From: Calothrix membranacea FACHB-236
Lineage (GTDB): Bacteria; Cyanobacteriota; Cyanobacteriia; Cyanobacteriales; Nostocaceae
Reading direction: 5' to 3'
NCBI RefSeq assembly: GCF_014696315.1
Contig: NZ_JACJPX010000007.1
Span: forward strand, 1 to 64,000
Length of the DNA: 64,000 nucleotides
The position numbers were made by a program, and so were the translations under genes. Numbering within the stretch: position 1 is the first letter of the stretch; each line of letters starts with the position of its first letter. Below the pieces are notes generated by a model. It was given only the letters and a program-made list of their open reading frames with translations, did no database searches and was not told where the DNA came from. Positions 8,339 through 19,016 of this stretch are shown here, one piece after another.

Positions 8339-9539
8339 AAAATTTTGCTATGGTTAACCTTGACCAAAAACAACGTGAACGCAGCAGCAACACAAAAAGG
8401 GTAACAAACCCTAGTAGCCCTACTGCTAATTTATTCCCCTCAGTTGATTGTGAGGAACCCAGATAATGGGAACCAATTATAACCGCATGAATTACGCTTA
8501 AAAGTAAAGCTGGTACGCTTAATAAGTGAATTTGTCGCCAACGCTTGCCTAAAAATTTTTGCAATGAATCAAAACTTGTTAACGCTGCTGGAGTCATCAA
8601 TACCAAAGCTAAAGCACCAGCAACTATGCTCCACTGAAAATCTGGTTGTAAAAACCAAAAGGCAGCAAAATTCCATTGCAGTAAATGTTCAATCATGTGG
8701 AAAGTATGAACGACAGAAAGCACAAAAGCCCCTACTCCGAAAGCACGGCGATAACGTAGGGGTGATGCCCAAATACCGCTAATGGGACGAGCAATTAAGG
8801 CGACGATTAAGCAAAACAATGCGGCGTGTCCGGTGTAATCGGCCATAGTGTCGCCGGTTCGCAGCAAAGTAATTGCCCCAATTGCGAGAGTTACCCAACC
8901 GCCAAGGCGAAATAACTGACTACGCTTGTCTTGACTTACCAACGACGCAGAAATCCCTGCGCCTAACATCATCGGTAGGGTTCCCAAGCCAAAAGCCAGC
9001 ATAGTTGCTGCACCCATCCATAAATTGCTAGTTTCGGCAGCTTTGATTTGGGCAGCATAAAGAAAACCACAGGGCATTAAACCCCAAGTCATGCCTAAAA
9101 GTGCTGGTGTCCACCATTTGGTTTGTAAGGAAAGGTTGAACATTCCTTTACTCAGATAATTATGTAAGCCTCCCTTTAATAAAGGATGTAAAACAGGAAT
9201 TTTTGGCAGAAAATCTGGTTTTATTTGCCCCAAACCAAACCAAATCAGCATCAAACCAGTGATAATTGCAATCCAGCGACGTAAATCGCTACCAACGCCA
9301 GCTATCTGTCCCCCCTCTAGTAACACCGAACCCAATGCCCCAATCCCAGCGCCCACTAGGGTATAACTCAACATTCGCCCTAGATTGAGTAAAATATGAA
9401 ACTTTAACTGGTGTCGCCAATCAGAATTTTCTTGCTGATGAGATAAAGAGAATGCCACCGTTAAGGGGCCACACATCCCAAAACAATGTCCGAAACTGCC
9501 CAAAAAACCCAGGATTGTGATGAGTGATAAATCTAGCAT
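8313..9539 (-). CDS. TauE/SafE-like membrane protein fused to a ferric-reductase-like domain
   Basis: A 408-residue polytopic membrane protein. The N-terminal part (about 1-235) is of the sulfite-exporter/UreH-like type with the paired cysteine motifs FGHCFGMCGP and GLMPCGFLYAA, seen in membrane proteins linked to copper or cytochrome biogenesis. The C-terminal part (about 260-400) has HTFHMIEH and a WRQIHLLS ... VIHAVIIGSHYLG segment like heme-binding ferric-reductase membrane domains. The fusion suggests metal or electron transfer across the membrane. It is the first gene of a unit with the overlapping gene at 7727. A heptamer array touches its ATG, so no Shine-Dalgarno is visible. Confidence 0.8.
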   Translation of the reverse strand: MLDLSLITILGFLGSFGHCFGMCGPLTVAFSLSHQQENSDWRHQLKFHILLNLGRMLSYTLVGAGIGALGSVLLEGGQIAGVGSDLRRWIAIITGLMLIWFGLGQIKPDFLPKIPVLHPLLKGGLHNYLSKGMFNLSLQTKWWTPALLGMTWGLMPCGFLYAAQIKAAETSNLWMGAATMLAFGLGTLPMMLGAGISASLVSQDKRSQLFRLGGWVTLAIGAITLLRTGDTMADYTGHAALFCLIVALIARPISGIWASPLRYRRAFGVGAFVLSVVHTFHMIEHLLQWNFAAFWFLQPDFQWSIVAGALALVLMTPAALTSFDSLQKFLGKRWRQIHLLSVPALLLSVIHAVIIGSHYLGSSQSTEGNKLAVGLLGFVTLFVLLLRSRCFWSRLTIAKFYVPPTKPR

Positions 9540-9585
9540 TGGGGACTGGGGATTGGGGATTGGGGATTGGGGATTGGGTAATGGG
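9540..9585. repeat. GGGGATT array touching a start codon
   Basis: Five GGGG runs at 7-base spacing, then GGTAATGGG. The first base of the repeat directly follows the complement of the ATG of the minus-strand TauE-like gene. The mRNA leader of that gene is therefore C-rich repeat, and the template strand can form a G-quadruplex. Confidence 0.85.
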
Positions 9586-9665
9586 ACAAGAGTGAGAACT
9601 ATATAATCTTGAGCAATCCGATTTTAGATTTTTTTGGTTCATGCTCCGTCCCTCGTGGGTGGAAC

Positions 9666-9700
9666 AAATCCAAAATCCAAAATCTAAAATCCAAAATTCC
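9666..9700. repeat. ATCCAAA-type heptamer array
   Basis: About four to five units of AATCCAAA/AATCTAAA with a spacing of 7 to 8 bases. Related arrays on the other strand (TTTTGGA/TTTTAGA) lie at 26633 and 48564. No coding potential. Confidence 0.7.
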
Positions 9701-9816
9701 TTGACTCAGCACTATCTACTGCGGAACTTTAGGTGAAATTGTGGACTCTGTCAAAAGACGAGCTGTCAAACTTGCTGTTTGCGCTACCTTGAAAGTCAAA
9801 GAAGCAGGGATAAACT

Positions 9817-10872
9817 ATGAAAAAATGGATTTGGCTTGTGCTGTTAATGTTGGTGGTTGTTGTAATTGTCAGTAGTAAAGGTACTGCGAAAAATCAGTTA
9901 TTGAATCGACCTCCATCATCAGTAATTGTTGAGAGCATTCCAGCCGAAAATCCTCCCATACAGGAGTCTTTACCAGTAGCTAGTGATTTGCAAGTGTCTG
10001 CTGAAAAGCTATTGAGCCATATTCAAAATTTGAATTTTCCGCGTCACACCATTGCAGCGCGATCGCGCACTCGCACTTATATTACAACTGAACTGAGAAA
10101 ATTAGGCTGGACACCTAAGTTAGAAAAATTCTCTGAGGGTGTGAATATTTTTGCTGAACGCCAAGGAACGAAAAAAGCTGCTGGCGCAATTCTAGTTGGA
10201 GCGCATTATGATACAGTTGCTTTCTCTCCTGGGGCTGATGACAATGCTAGTGGTGTGGCTGTAATGCTCGAACTTGCCAGAATTCTTGGTTCAAGTCCTA
10301 CACCTAGAACATTACAACTCGCTTTTTTTGATGAAGAAGAAGCTGGACTTTTAGGTAGTAAAGCTTTTGTAAGTAAAGCAGAACGGTTGCAAAACCTACG
10401 CGGTGTAATTGTGATGGATATGGTGGGTTATGCTTGCTATACTGCCGGATGTCAGCAATATCCTACAGGCTTACCAGTTACGCCACCTAGCGACAAGGGC
10501 GACTTTTTAGCAGTAATTGGGGATACAGAACATTTACCTTTATTGAACGCCTTTCAAAACTCCCAAACAATCCCCCCAACTGCTGTCAATAAAGCAGATA
10601 CCAATCTACCAGCAGTGCTGAAATTGCCTATTCCTCTTAAAGGCTTGGTTGCACCAGATACCCTACGCAGTGATCATGCACCGTTTTGGTATCAAGGAAT
10701 TGGTGCTGTATTGGTAACGGATACAGCTAATCTGCGGACTCCCCATTACCATGAACCGACTGATACACCAACTAATATTGAGCGATCGTTTTTCACAGGC
10801 GCAGCGCAAATTGTCGTGAATACTACTAATACATTGTTAAAGGGTGAGCAGAATTTAGCGACTCAACAGTGA
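9817..10872 (+). CDS. Secreted M28-family zinc aminopeptidase
   Basis: A 351-residue protein with an N-terminal hydrophobic helix (residues 3-20) that is an uncleaved anchor or signal. A Ser/Pro-rich linker precedes an M28 di-zinc peptidase domain. Visible active-site parts are His130 in GAHYDTV, the Asp pair in GADDNASGV (about 141-142), FDEEEAGLLG with the catalytic and zinc-binding Glu pair (about 173-175), Asp in VMDMVGY, and His287 in RSDHAPF. All ligands are present, so it should be active. It likely trims peptides in the periplasm or outside the cell. The start follows a weak AGGGAT Shine-Dalgarno. It is alone on its strand. Confidence 0.9.
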   Translation: MKKWIWLVLLMLVVVVIVSSKGTAKNQLLNRPPSSVIVESIPAENPPIQESLPVASDLQVSAEKLLSHIQNLNFPRHTIAARSRTRTYITTELRKLGWTPKLEKFSEGVNIFAERQGTKKAAGAILVGAHYDTVAFSPGADDNASGVAVMLELARILGSSPTPRTLQLAFFDEEEAGLLGSKAFVSKAERLQNLRGVIVMDMVGYACYTAGCQQYPTGLPVTPPSDKGDFLAVIGDTEHLPLLNAFQNSQTIPPTAVNKADTNLPAVLKLPIPLKGLVAPDTLRSDHAPFWYQGIGAVLVTDTANLRTPHYHEPTDTPTNIERSFFTGAAQIVVNTTNTLLKGEQNLATQQ

Positions 10873-10958
10873 TGGAAAGGCAATGCCATATTTTCTATAT
10901 CTAGAATAAGTAAACAGGAATTTATTCCTGAATTTCTCAGCTTCAAGCCTTTACTCTA

Positions 10959-11411
10959 TTAATTATAAAAAATAGTAGTTTTCGGTTGGGGATAGGTCAA
11001 AGTCCAGTTATTTTTATCATTTAGCTTTTGATACAAACCTTGAATAATTAGCCGTAGAGCAGTACGAGTTCTGATATATTCTCTGATTAAATGAGTTCCA
11101 GGTTCAGCAGAAATGCCATCATAGTTTTGCCTGTAACCAAATGGCTGGGAACATTCATTACCAAAATTTTTAACTGTTAACACAAAAAATTGGCTTTCTT
11201 TGTATTCATTTGGAACCATAAATATTCCATATACATGATGTTTACCGCGCCAAGGCTGTACAACAACTTTAGTTGCCTGTATTTGGTATTTTGGGACTTT
11301 GGATGATAAGAAAGCTTCTGCATCGCAAACAGAATCATTAATAGGCCACCATAAAGTTATAATTATTAGTGAAATCAGGAATAGCAAAAAATAGGTAAGT
11401 TGGCGACGCAT
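10959..11411 (-). CDS. Hypothetical anchored protein
   Basis: A 150-residue protein with one N-terminal membrane helix (LTYFLLFLISLIIITLWW), then a soluble region predicted to lie outside the membrane. It has two Cys (in SVCDAEAF and NECSQPF) that could form a disulfide. I do not recognise the family. It runs convergently with the M28 peptidase gene across an 86-base gap. Codon use resembles the neighbours, so it is probably a genuine lineage-restricted gene. No strong Shine-Dalgarno is visible. Confidence 0.6.
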   Translation of the reverse strand: MRRQLTYFLLFLISLIIITLWWPINDSVCDAEAFLSSKVPKYQIQATKVVVQPWRGKHHVYGIFMVPNEYKESQFFVLTVKNFGNECSQPFGYRQNYDGISAEPGTHLIREYIRTRTALRLIIQGLYQKLNDKNNWTLTYPQPKTTIFYN

Positions 11412-12307
11412 AAATTCAACAGTAATTGTTGATGCAATTGCTGCTATCTGATGAGGAATGTTAAGGCAGCTATAGTAGTGAGACAGTTTTTATTAACAGA
11501 TATGCTATCTTCTACTACATTTATTTAAAGCATCTGGATAATATTAATATAATTAATAAAAAATAGTAATTCTGTGGCAATAAATACTGATTTGCTTGCT
11601 GGAGATTATCTGCTTGTAGCAATTTTAAAAAAGAAGGTGGCAGATAGGTATACTCACAGAAATGCTGTAAACTGCAAATGATTTATCTGTCACAAACATT
11701 ATTGGAATCGGTATTATTAATTGGCTTAACCAGGTCAATAATTTAATGATAAATAGAACATTTTAGAGCATCAAAGCGCTGGAAGAAAGTTTATAGTTGG
11801 CAGTTGTGATTATCGAGTTTTTAAAGCAATATTTGGTAGGATTCACCCTACACAAACTCTTTTTTACAGCAATAATTTTATCAATAAACCTTAATTTATA
11901 TGCAATTAGTGAATATGTCTCACTAATTGAGCTTGAGTGCAAACTATCTATGGGATTATTTTCTTAACTATAAAAAATGATAAAAAAGTTACACTTTGAC
12001 TTTTGATTATCTATATTTTTCAGCACTCAATTACAACACGAATATGCTGATTTTTCAACCTTTTTTATCTGTAAATAAGAAAATTAATCTAACTCTAGAG
12101 GGATTCTTAAAAAGAAATTTCCTTCTAAACTGCCATTTTATATATTAAATAAAATTATATTTTATATTAAATTTTACATTAAAGATAAATTACTAAACTA
12201 ATTTAAATGTCTTGACAAACAGTTACATTATATACTGCTAATTATATGCATTTATATTGTTCAAAAATCAGTATTTAATGATATATAGGAAAATAGAGGA
12301 ATTACCT
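11412..12307. other. Long AT-rich intergenic region upstream of HPPD
   Basis: About 900 bases with no coding-looking ORF on either strand and very high AT content, above all from 12090 to 12260. It must hold the promoters of the minus-strand gene at 10959 and of HPPD. I could not fix a promoter, and I saw no repeat, tRNA or known riboswitch. Confidence 0.5.
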
Positions 12308-13447
12308 ATGCAAATCAGAGAAAATAAAATAGTTCCTTTGCAGGAAGATAAGCCCATCAAATTAAAAAAAATTGACTATGTAGAATTTTATGTAAGTAAT
12401 GCTCAGCAAGCGGCCTACTTTTACTGCAAATGTTTTGGTTTCCGAGCGATCGCCTATGCGGGACTGGAAACTGGTGTGCGCGATCGCAGCTCGTTTGTTG
12501 TCGAACAGTCTAATATCCGCTTTGTATTTACCTCGGCGCTAACACCAGAGGGGCCAGTAGCCGAATATGTGAGGTTACATGGTGACGGAGTGTATAATAT
12601 TGCCTTGCAAGTTGACGATGTTCGTGCTTGCTTTGCAATTGCGATCGCACGTGGCGCACAACCAATATTAGAACCAACTATTTTTCAAGAACAAGATGGA
12701 TATATCGTTAAAGCAACAATCAAAAGCTATAGCGGTGACCTAGTTCATTCATTTATTGAGCGTCATAAATATACCAATTTTGCGCCGCAATATCAGCCAA
12801 TTAAAAATATATCAAGCAGAAATTCTGCTGGTTTAGTTGATATTGACCACATTGTGATTAATGTCGAATTAGGCAAAATGGATTTGTGGGCAGACTTTTA
12901 TAGCAAAATATTAGACTTGCAAGAGAGCCAATCATTTACTAGTGATGATATCTCAACTAAATATTCATCATTGATGTCAAAAGTTTTGCAAAATAATACT
13001 GGTCAAATTAGATTTCCCATTAATGAACCTGCAACAGGCTATCGCAAATCGCAAATTCAAGAATATTTAGATTTTCATTATGGCCCTGGTGTACAACATA
13101 TTGCACTCAGAACGAATAATATTGTCAAAGTAGTAGAAGAATTGCGTAGTAATGGCTTGGAATTTTTAGAGACTCCAGATATTTATTACGAGAATTTGCA
13201 ACAACGTATTGGTCAAATCGATGAAGATATACATAAATTGCGAGAATTGAAAATATTACTTGACCGAGATGAGAAAGGATATCTGCTGCAAATATTTACC
13301 AAGCCATTAGTGACAAGACCAACATTTTTTATTGAAATTATTCAACGCAAAGGCGCACAAGGATTAGGTAACGGTAATTTTAAAGCATTATTTGAAGCAA
13401 TTGAGCGAGAGCAAGCAGCTCGGGGAAATTTATCACCTTTTAGCTAA
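12308..13447 (+). CDS. hppD: 4-Hydroxyphenylpyruvate dioxygenase
   Basis: A 379-residue non-heme iron enzyme that turns 4-hydroxyphenylpyruvate into homogentisate, a precursor in tocopherol synthesis and tyrosine breakdown. It has two vicinal-oxygen-chelate domains. The iron ligands are visible as His181 (DIDHIVINV), His264 (GVQHIALRT) and Glu343 (FFIEIIQR), followed by the typical KALFEAIEREQ tail. I chose the ATG at 12308 because AGAGGA lies 7 bases upstream. Longer in-frame starts at 12257 and 12278 lack this. The usual GFGEGNF loop reads GLGNGNF, a small change. No other pathway gene is in the window. Confidence 0.93.
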   Translation: MQIRENKIVPLQEDKPIKLKKIDYVEFYVSNAQQAAYFYCKCFGFRAIAYAGLETGVRDRSSFVVEQSNIRFVFTSALTPEGPVAEYVRLHGDGVYNIALQVDDVRACFAIAIARGAQPILEPTIFQEQDGYIVKATIKSYSGDLVHSFIERHKYTNFAPQYQPIKNISSRNSAGLVDIDHIVINVELGKMDLWADFYSKILDLQESQSFTSDDISTKYSSLMSKVLQNNTGQIRFPINEPATGYRKSQIQEYLDFHYGPGVQHIALRTNNIVKVVEELRSNGLEFLETPDIYYENLQQRIGQIDEDIHKLRELKILLDRDEKGYLLQIFTKPLVTRPTFFIEIIQRKGAQGLGNGNFKALFEAIEREQAARGNLSPFS

Positions 13448-13574
13448 GGATTGGAGATTTCAATATCTCATTACCAATCCAAAAACTGGCTTTTGCTACT
13501 TGTAATAAGTGCAAATTTATCATATCTATGTAAATTCTCTATGCTAAACTTCAGCTGCTAAGATTTTTTACAGC

Positions 13575-15293
13575 ATGGGTAGTAAGATACACGAATATCA
13601 GCTATATTCCCCTAAGCATGGTAAAAAAAAGATGTTCATGGGAAGAATCTGGGGAAATCTACAAACCTTTACAGGTTGGTTTTGTGCAATTGCGATCGCA
13701 CAAATTTTAGGGACAACTACCTCTGCAAAAGCGGCTGAAACCGTAGTAGTGAGATTTGGCCCATTTGCAGAATCCTTCGCTGTAGCTGATCTGCAAAAAG
13801 CTGCTGAAACTGGAGAATTTCCCAGAGATATAGCACTTTTCACCAATAAGTTACCCGAGGAACAACGCCGTTCCCTATTAGGGGCCTTGAGAATGAAGAT
13901 ACCCCTAAACGTTGTCACCATTAGTCGCTTATTGAATACGCAAATTGGGACAGCAATTCTCAATGACCTAGCGACAGCTGTAGTTAGAAAGGATCAGGCT
14001 GGCGTACAAGCATTAAGAGCCGGATTTGTTTTAGGCTCTACTTCACCCGAAGGGCTGTCTATACTATCTTTTATTAAATCTTATCCGAGTCAACGCTTAG
14101 AAATAAATTTACCGCAATCATTTAGAGTTGCCAGCAATTTAAACTCAGGTTTTTGGCTGACACAACAGTTCATGCTGGCGATCGCACCACAACTGAACCC
14201 GATTACATCGCAAATATCCTTTCCTTTTGATCCCAGCGCACCAGGGGTAAATCAATACGAAGTTCTCGGCTTGCAATTGAATGACCAAAAACGCAATCGC
14301 AAAATTCCTGTAGATGTTTATTGGTCAAATGCATCAACAACAGAAAAACCTGTAATTGTTTTTAGTCATGGCTTCGGATCGGTGCGTACAGATATGCGCT
14401 ACCTCGCCCAACATTTAGCATCTCATGGCTATATAGTAGCGGCCCTAGAACATCCAGGTAGTAATGAAACAAATACCAACTTAGCTATCAAAAACAATAC
14501 TAAGTTGATACAACCACAAGAATTTTTAGATCGTCCCAAAGATATTAGTTTTGTCCTTGATGAATTAGAGAAACTTAACCAAACAGCTAGTAGTCCATTA
14601 CAAGGAAAAGTCTCTAGCAATAACGCAATGGTAATTGGCTATTCCTTCGGTGGTGGGACAGCCTTAGCCATTGCGGGAGCAGAATTAGAATTAGAAGAAC
14701 TCAAACAACGTTGTAAAAAGAATGTAACTGGATTTAGTTTTGGTGAAACCCTGCAATGCGTTGCTCAAGAATTACCAGCTAATAAATATCAACTAAGAGA
14801 TCCAAGGATTAAAAGAGCGATCGCCCTTAGTCCTACTAGTTCTTTAATGTTTGGGAAAAACGGTCTGAGACAGGTGCAAGTACCCACCCTAGTATGGGCA
14901 GCTTCCGCAGATAAAACTCTTCCCGCTTTACCCGAACAGGTTATAGGATTTACTAAAATCCCATCCCCTAAATGGCTGGTGGGTGTACTTGGGGGTACTC
15001 ATTTAAGTGTTAAAGACCCTAGTACCACAATGGATCAAGTGCAAAAGCCAAATACAGCCTTGTTTGGTGGTGAAGTTGTGGGTGAACAAGCAGCTGATAT
15101 TCGTAAATATTTGCAAGCTATAGCTTTAGCATTTGCAGCTCAGATGACTCCGGAAGCAGAAAAATATGAGGTATTTCTGACACCAGATTATGCTCAGTTT
15201 GCTTCAACTCAAGCATTTCCAATTCGCTTAGTTACCAGGATTCCAACACAAGCAATGCTAGTAGTTAGGCAATATATCAAGACTGAGGAGTAG
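13575..15293 (+). CDS. Secreted alpha/beta hydrolase with DUF1400 N-terminal domain
   Basis: A 572-residue exported protein. After a signal region (residues about 25-54, ending TSAKA) comes a DUF1400-like helical domain (about 55-180), found fused to hydrolases in cyanobacteria. The hydrolase (about 225-520) has the oxyanion motif FSHGFGS, nucleophile Ser357 in GYSFGG, a likely acid Asp in AASADKTLP and the base His in GGTHLSV. The triad looks complete, so it may be a lipase or esterase of the envelope. A shorter start at 13632 is possible, because the first 19 residues are unusually basic for a signal peptide. The stop codon TAG is the first part of the heptamer block that follows. Confidence 0.85.
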   Translation: MGSKIHEYQLYSPKHGKKKMFMGRIWGNLQTFTGWFCAIAIAQILGTTTSAKAAETVVVRFGPFAESFAVADLQKAAETGEFPRDIALFTNKLPEEQRRSLLGALRMKIPLNVVTISRLLNTQIGTAILNDLATAVVRKDQAGVQALRAGFVLGSTSPEGLSILSFIKSYPSQRLEINLPQSFRVASNLNSGFWLTQQFMLAIAPQLNPITSQISFPFDPSAPGVNQYEVLGLQLNDQKRNRKIPVDVYWSNASTTEKPVIVFSHGFGSVRTDMRYLAQHLASHGYIVAALEHPGSNETNTNLAIKNNTKLIQPQEFLDRPKDISFVLDELEKLNQTASSPLQGKVSSNNAMVIGYSFGGGTALAIAGAELELEELKQRCKKNVTGFSFGETLQCVAQELPANKYQLRDPRIKRAIALSPTSSLMFGKNGLRQVQVPTLVWAASADKTLPALPEQVIGFTKIPSPKWLVGVLGGTHLSVKDPSTTMDQVQKPNTALFGGEVVGEQAADIRKYLQAIALAFAAQMTPEAEKYEVFLTPDYAQFASTQAFPIRLVTRIPTQAMLVVRQYIKTEE

Positions 15294-15475
15294 GGATTGG
15301 GGATTGGGGATTGGGGACTGGGGACTGGGGATTGGGAAAAGGCAGGGGGCAGGGGGCAGGGAGACAAGGGGCAAATTCCCATTACCCATTACTCATTACT
15401 CATTACCCATTACTCATTACTCATTACTCATTACTCATCCCCCATGCCCCATGCCCCATGCCCCATTCTCAATGC
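15291..15475. repeat. Composite heptamer block after the hydrolase stop
   Basis: In order: TAGGGATT then GGGGATT/GGGGACT units, GGGGGCA units, GAGACAAGG, many CATTACT/CATTACC units, and CCCCATG units. The order is the mirror of the blocks at 7502 and 29490 and the same as the block at 38896. It starts in the hydrolase stop codon and ends about 100 bases before ligA. ORFs across it (15297-15584) are artefacts. Confidence 0.85.
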
Positions 15476-15562
15476 CCTACCTATTACACAAAATTACAAA
15501 GCGAGTAGCTATACTAGCAACACGTGCCTAGATAGGCTTGATCGTGAAATTCTATTCGCTAA

Positions 15563-17617
<2,055 letters not shown>

Positions 17618-17692
17618 TTATATTGCTTTCAAACAGAAAAATATCTTGCATAATAGAAGGAATCTATTCACTATCAAACTGAGAGTTTGGGC

Positions 17693-18763
17693 ATGGCAAA
17701 TCATAGATTCCGACAGCTAAAAAGGCTGATTTCCATGATGCTTGTATTGCTTGGCATCACCATCAGCTTGCTGTTATCCAACGAGCAGCAATTGAATGCC
17801 CGTAACTCTATGAATTTGGCTCAAAAAGGAGAGACAACTACAACGCCGATACTACTAGGAATTTACACCCGTAACTATGTAGGAAAACAAGATGTTATTG
17901 ACCGCGAACTGAATAAAATTAACGACTGGACAGGAAAACGCCACGCCCTGGCAGGAATTTTCATGAATATTGAAGATTCCCATCCGGAGTACAACATTCC
18001 CATGATTTTAGAAAGTTTGCGTCGGAATGGATACACTGGGTTTATTAATCTGCAATCCCAACGCACTGCTAAGGAAATTGCCCAAGGTAATTTTGATGCA
18101 GCTGTACAAAGATTTGCTCGTGCCTATGAGAAATGGTCAAGCCAAGGTGAAGGTAGAATGGCATTCATCGCACCATTTCCAGAGATGAATATTCCGGGAG
18201 AAAAATATCACAGTGATGCTACTAATTTTCAGCTGATATACGACAGAATTCAAAACATCTTTCGTGATGCAGGTGTAGATAAAAATGCAGTTCGTTGGGT
18301 ATTTGCTCCCAATGGTTGGACTGGAAATAGTACAAATACATTTACCAGTTATTATCCTGGTGATGACAAAGTTGATGTAGTTGCATTTAGTGCTTATAAC
18401 TGGGGTTATTGTCGCAACGCCAGTTGGAAAAATTGGCAAATAGCAGAAGAAGTTTTTGCACCATATATTCAACAAATGCAAGCAATTGCTCCAAATAAGC
18501 CAATTTTTATTGCACAGACAGCGACAACCAGCACCAAACAAAATGGTCAAGAAGATGATGCTAAAGATGAATGGTTGCGTGATGCATATAACTATCTAGG
18601 GAATCATGGTGTCTCCGCAGTTATATACTTCAATATTGATAAAGAGTGTGATTGGGCATTCTATTCCAGCAGCAATCAACGCTATTCCCCTGGTTACAAA
18701 GATGGTGTACAAAATTCTGCATTTGGCTATCTGGAACCAGCAGAAATAGCCCAAAAATTTTAA
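17693..18763 (+). CDS. Secreted GH26-like protein with Gln in place of the nucleophile
   Basis: A 356-residue protein with an N-terminal signal or anchor (about 10-30) and a TIM-barrel-like region resembling glycoside hydrolase family 26 (beta-mannanase/lichenase type). The expected acid/base glutamate is visible as Glu164 in APFPEMN. At the place of the second catalytic glutamate (usual pattern I-G/A-E-x-G) the sequence reads FIAQTATT with Gln275, codon CAG. If the alignment by eye is right, it should bind a polysaccharide but not cleave it by the normal mechanism. The ATG at 17693 is preferred over an upstream TTG at 17687. It lies downstream of ligA, with no further genes in the unit. Confidence 0.75.
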   Translation: MANHRFRQLKRLISMMLVLLGITISLLLSNEQQLNARNSMNLAQKGETTTTPILLGIYTRNYVGKQDVIDRELNKINDWTGKRHALAGIFMNIEDSHPEYNIPMILESLRRNGYTGFINLQSQRTAKEIAQGNFDAAVQRFARAYEKWSSQGEGRMAFIAPFPEMNIPGEKYHSDATNFQLIYDRIQNIFRDAGVDKNAVRWVFAPNGWTGNSTNTFTSYYPGDDKVDVVAFSAYNWGYCRNASWKNWQIAEEVFAPYIQQMQAIAPNKPIFIAQTATTSTKQNGQEDDAKDEWLRDAYNYLGNHGVSAVIYFNIDKECDWAFYSSSNQRYSPGYKDGVQNSAFGYLEPAEIAQKF

Positions 18764-18788
18764 ATTTGATTTTATTTGCCCTTTTATA

Positions 18789-18859
18789 AAGGTTAAGGGT
18801 GAAAGGTTATTTCTTGACCTTTTCCCATTCCCCTTTTTCCCCTTAACCGAAAAGTATTG
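18789..18859. repeat. Second copy of the GGTTAAGGG inverted repeat
   Basis: Arms GGTTAAGGGTGAAAGG and CCCTTTTTCCCCTTAACC flank ATTTCTTGACCTTTTCCC. It shares order and the end CTTAACCGAAAAGTATTG with the copy at 3319-3403. It directly follows the GH26-like gene and could act as a terminator hairpin. The rest of 18764-19016 shows nothing else. Confidence 0.65.
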
Positions 18860-19016
18860 CCACCAATACTGAGTTCAAAACCTGTGAAAGTCTCTCAGCG
18901 CAATAGTTAGCTGATTTTTGTGAGGTGAAAGTTCAGTTTAAGATACCTTATATTTGTGGTGTATTTCAACTCAGGTTTTTTACCTTTACAACCTATACCT
19001 GATGACATAAAGTCCT

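Noticed and set aside
11412-12307. A hidden gene or ncRNA in the 900-base gap before HPPD
   Set aside because: Very AT-rich with frequent stops in all frames and no tRNA-like T-loop or known RNA pattern seen by eye. An RNA-structure search could still find one.
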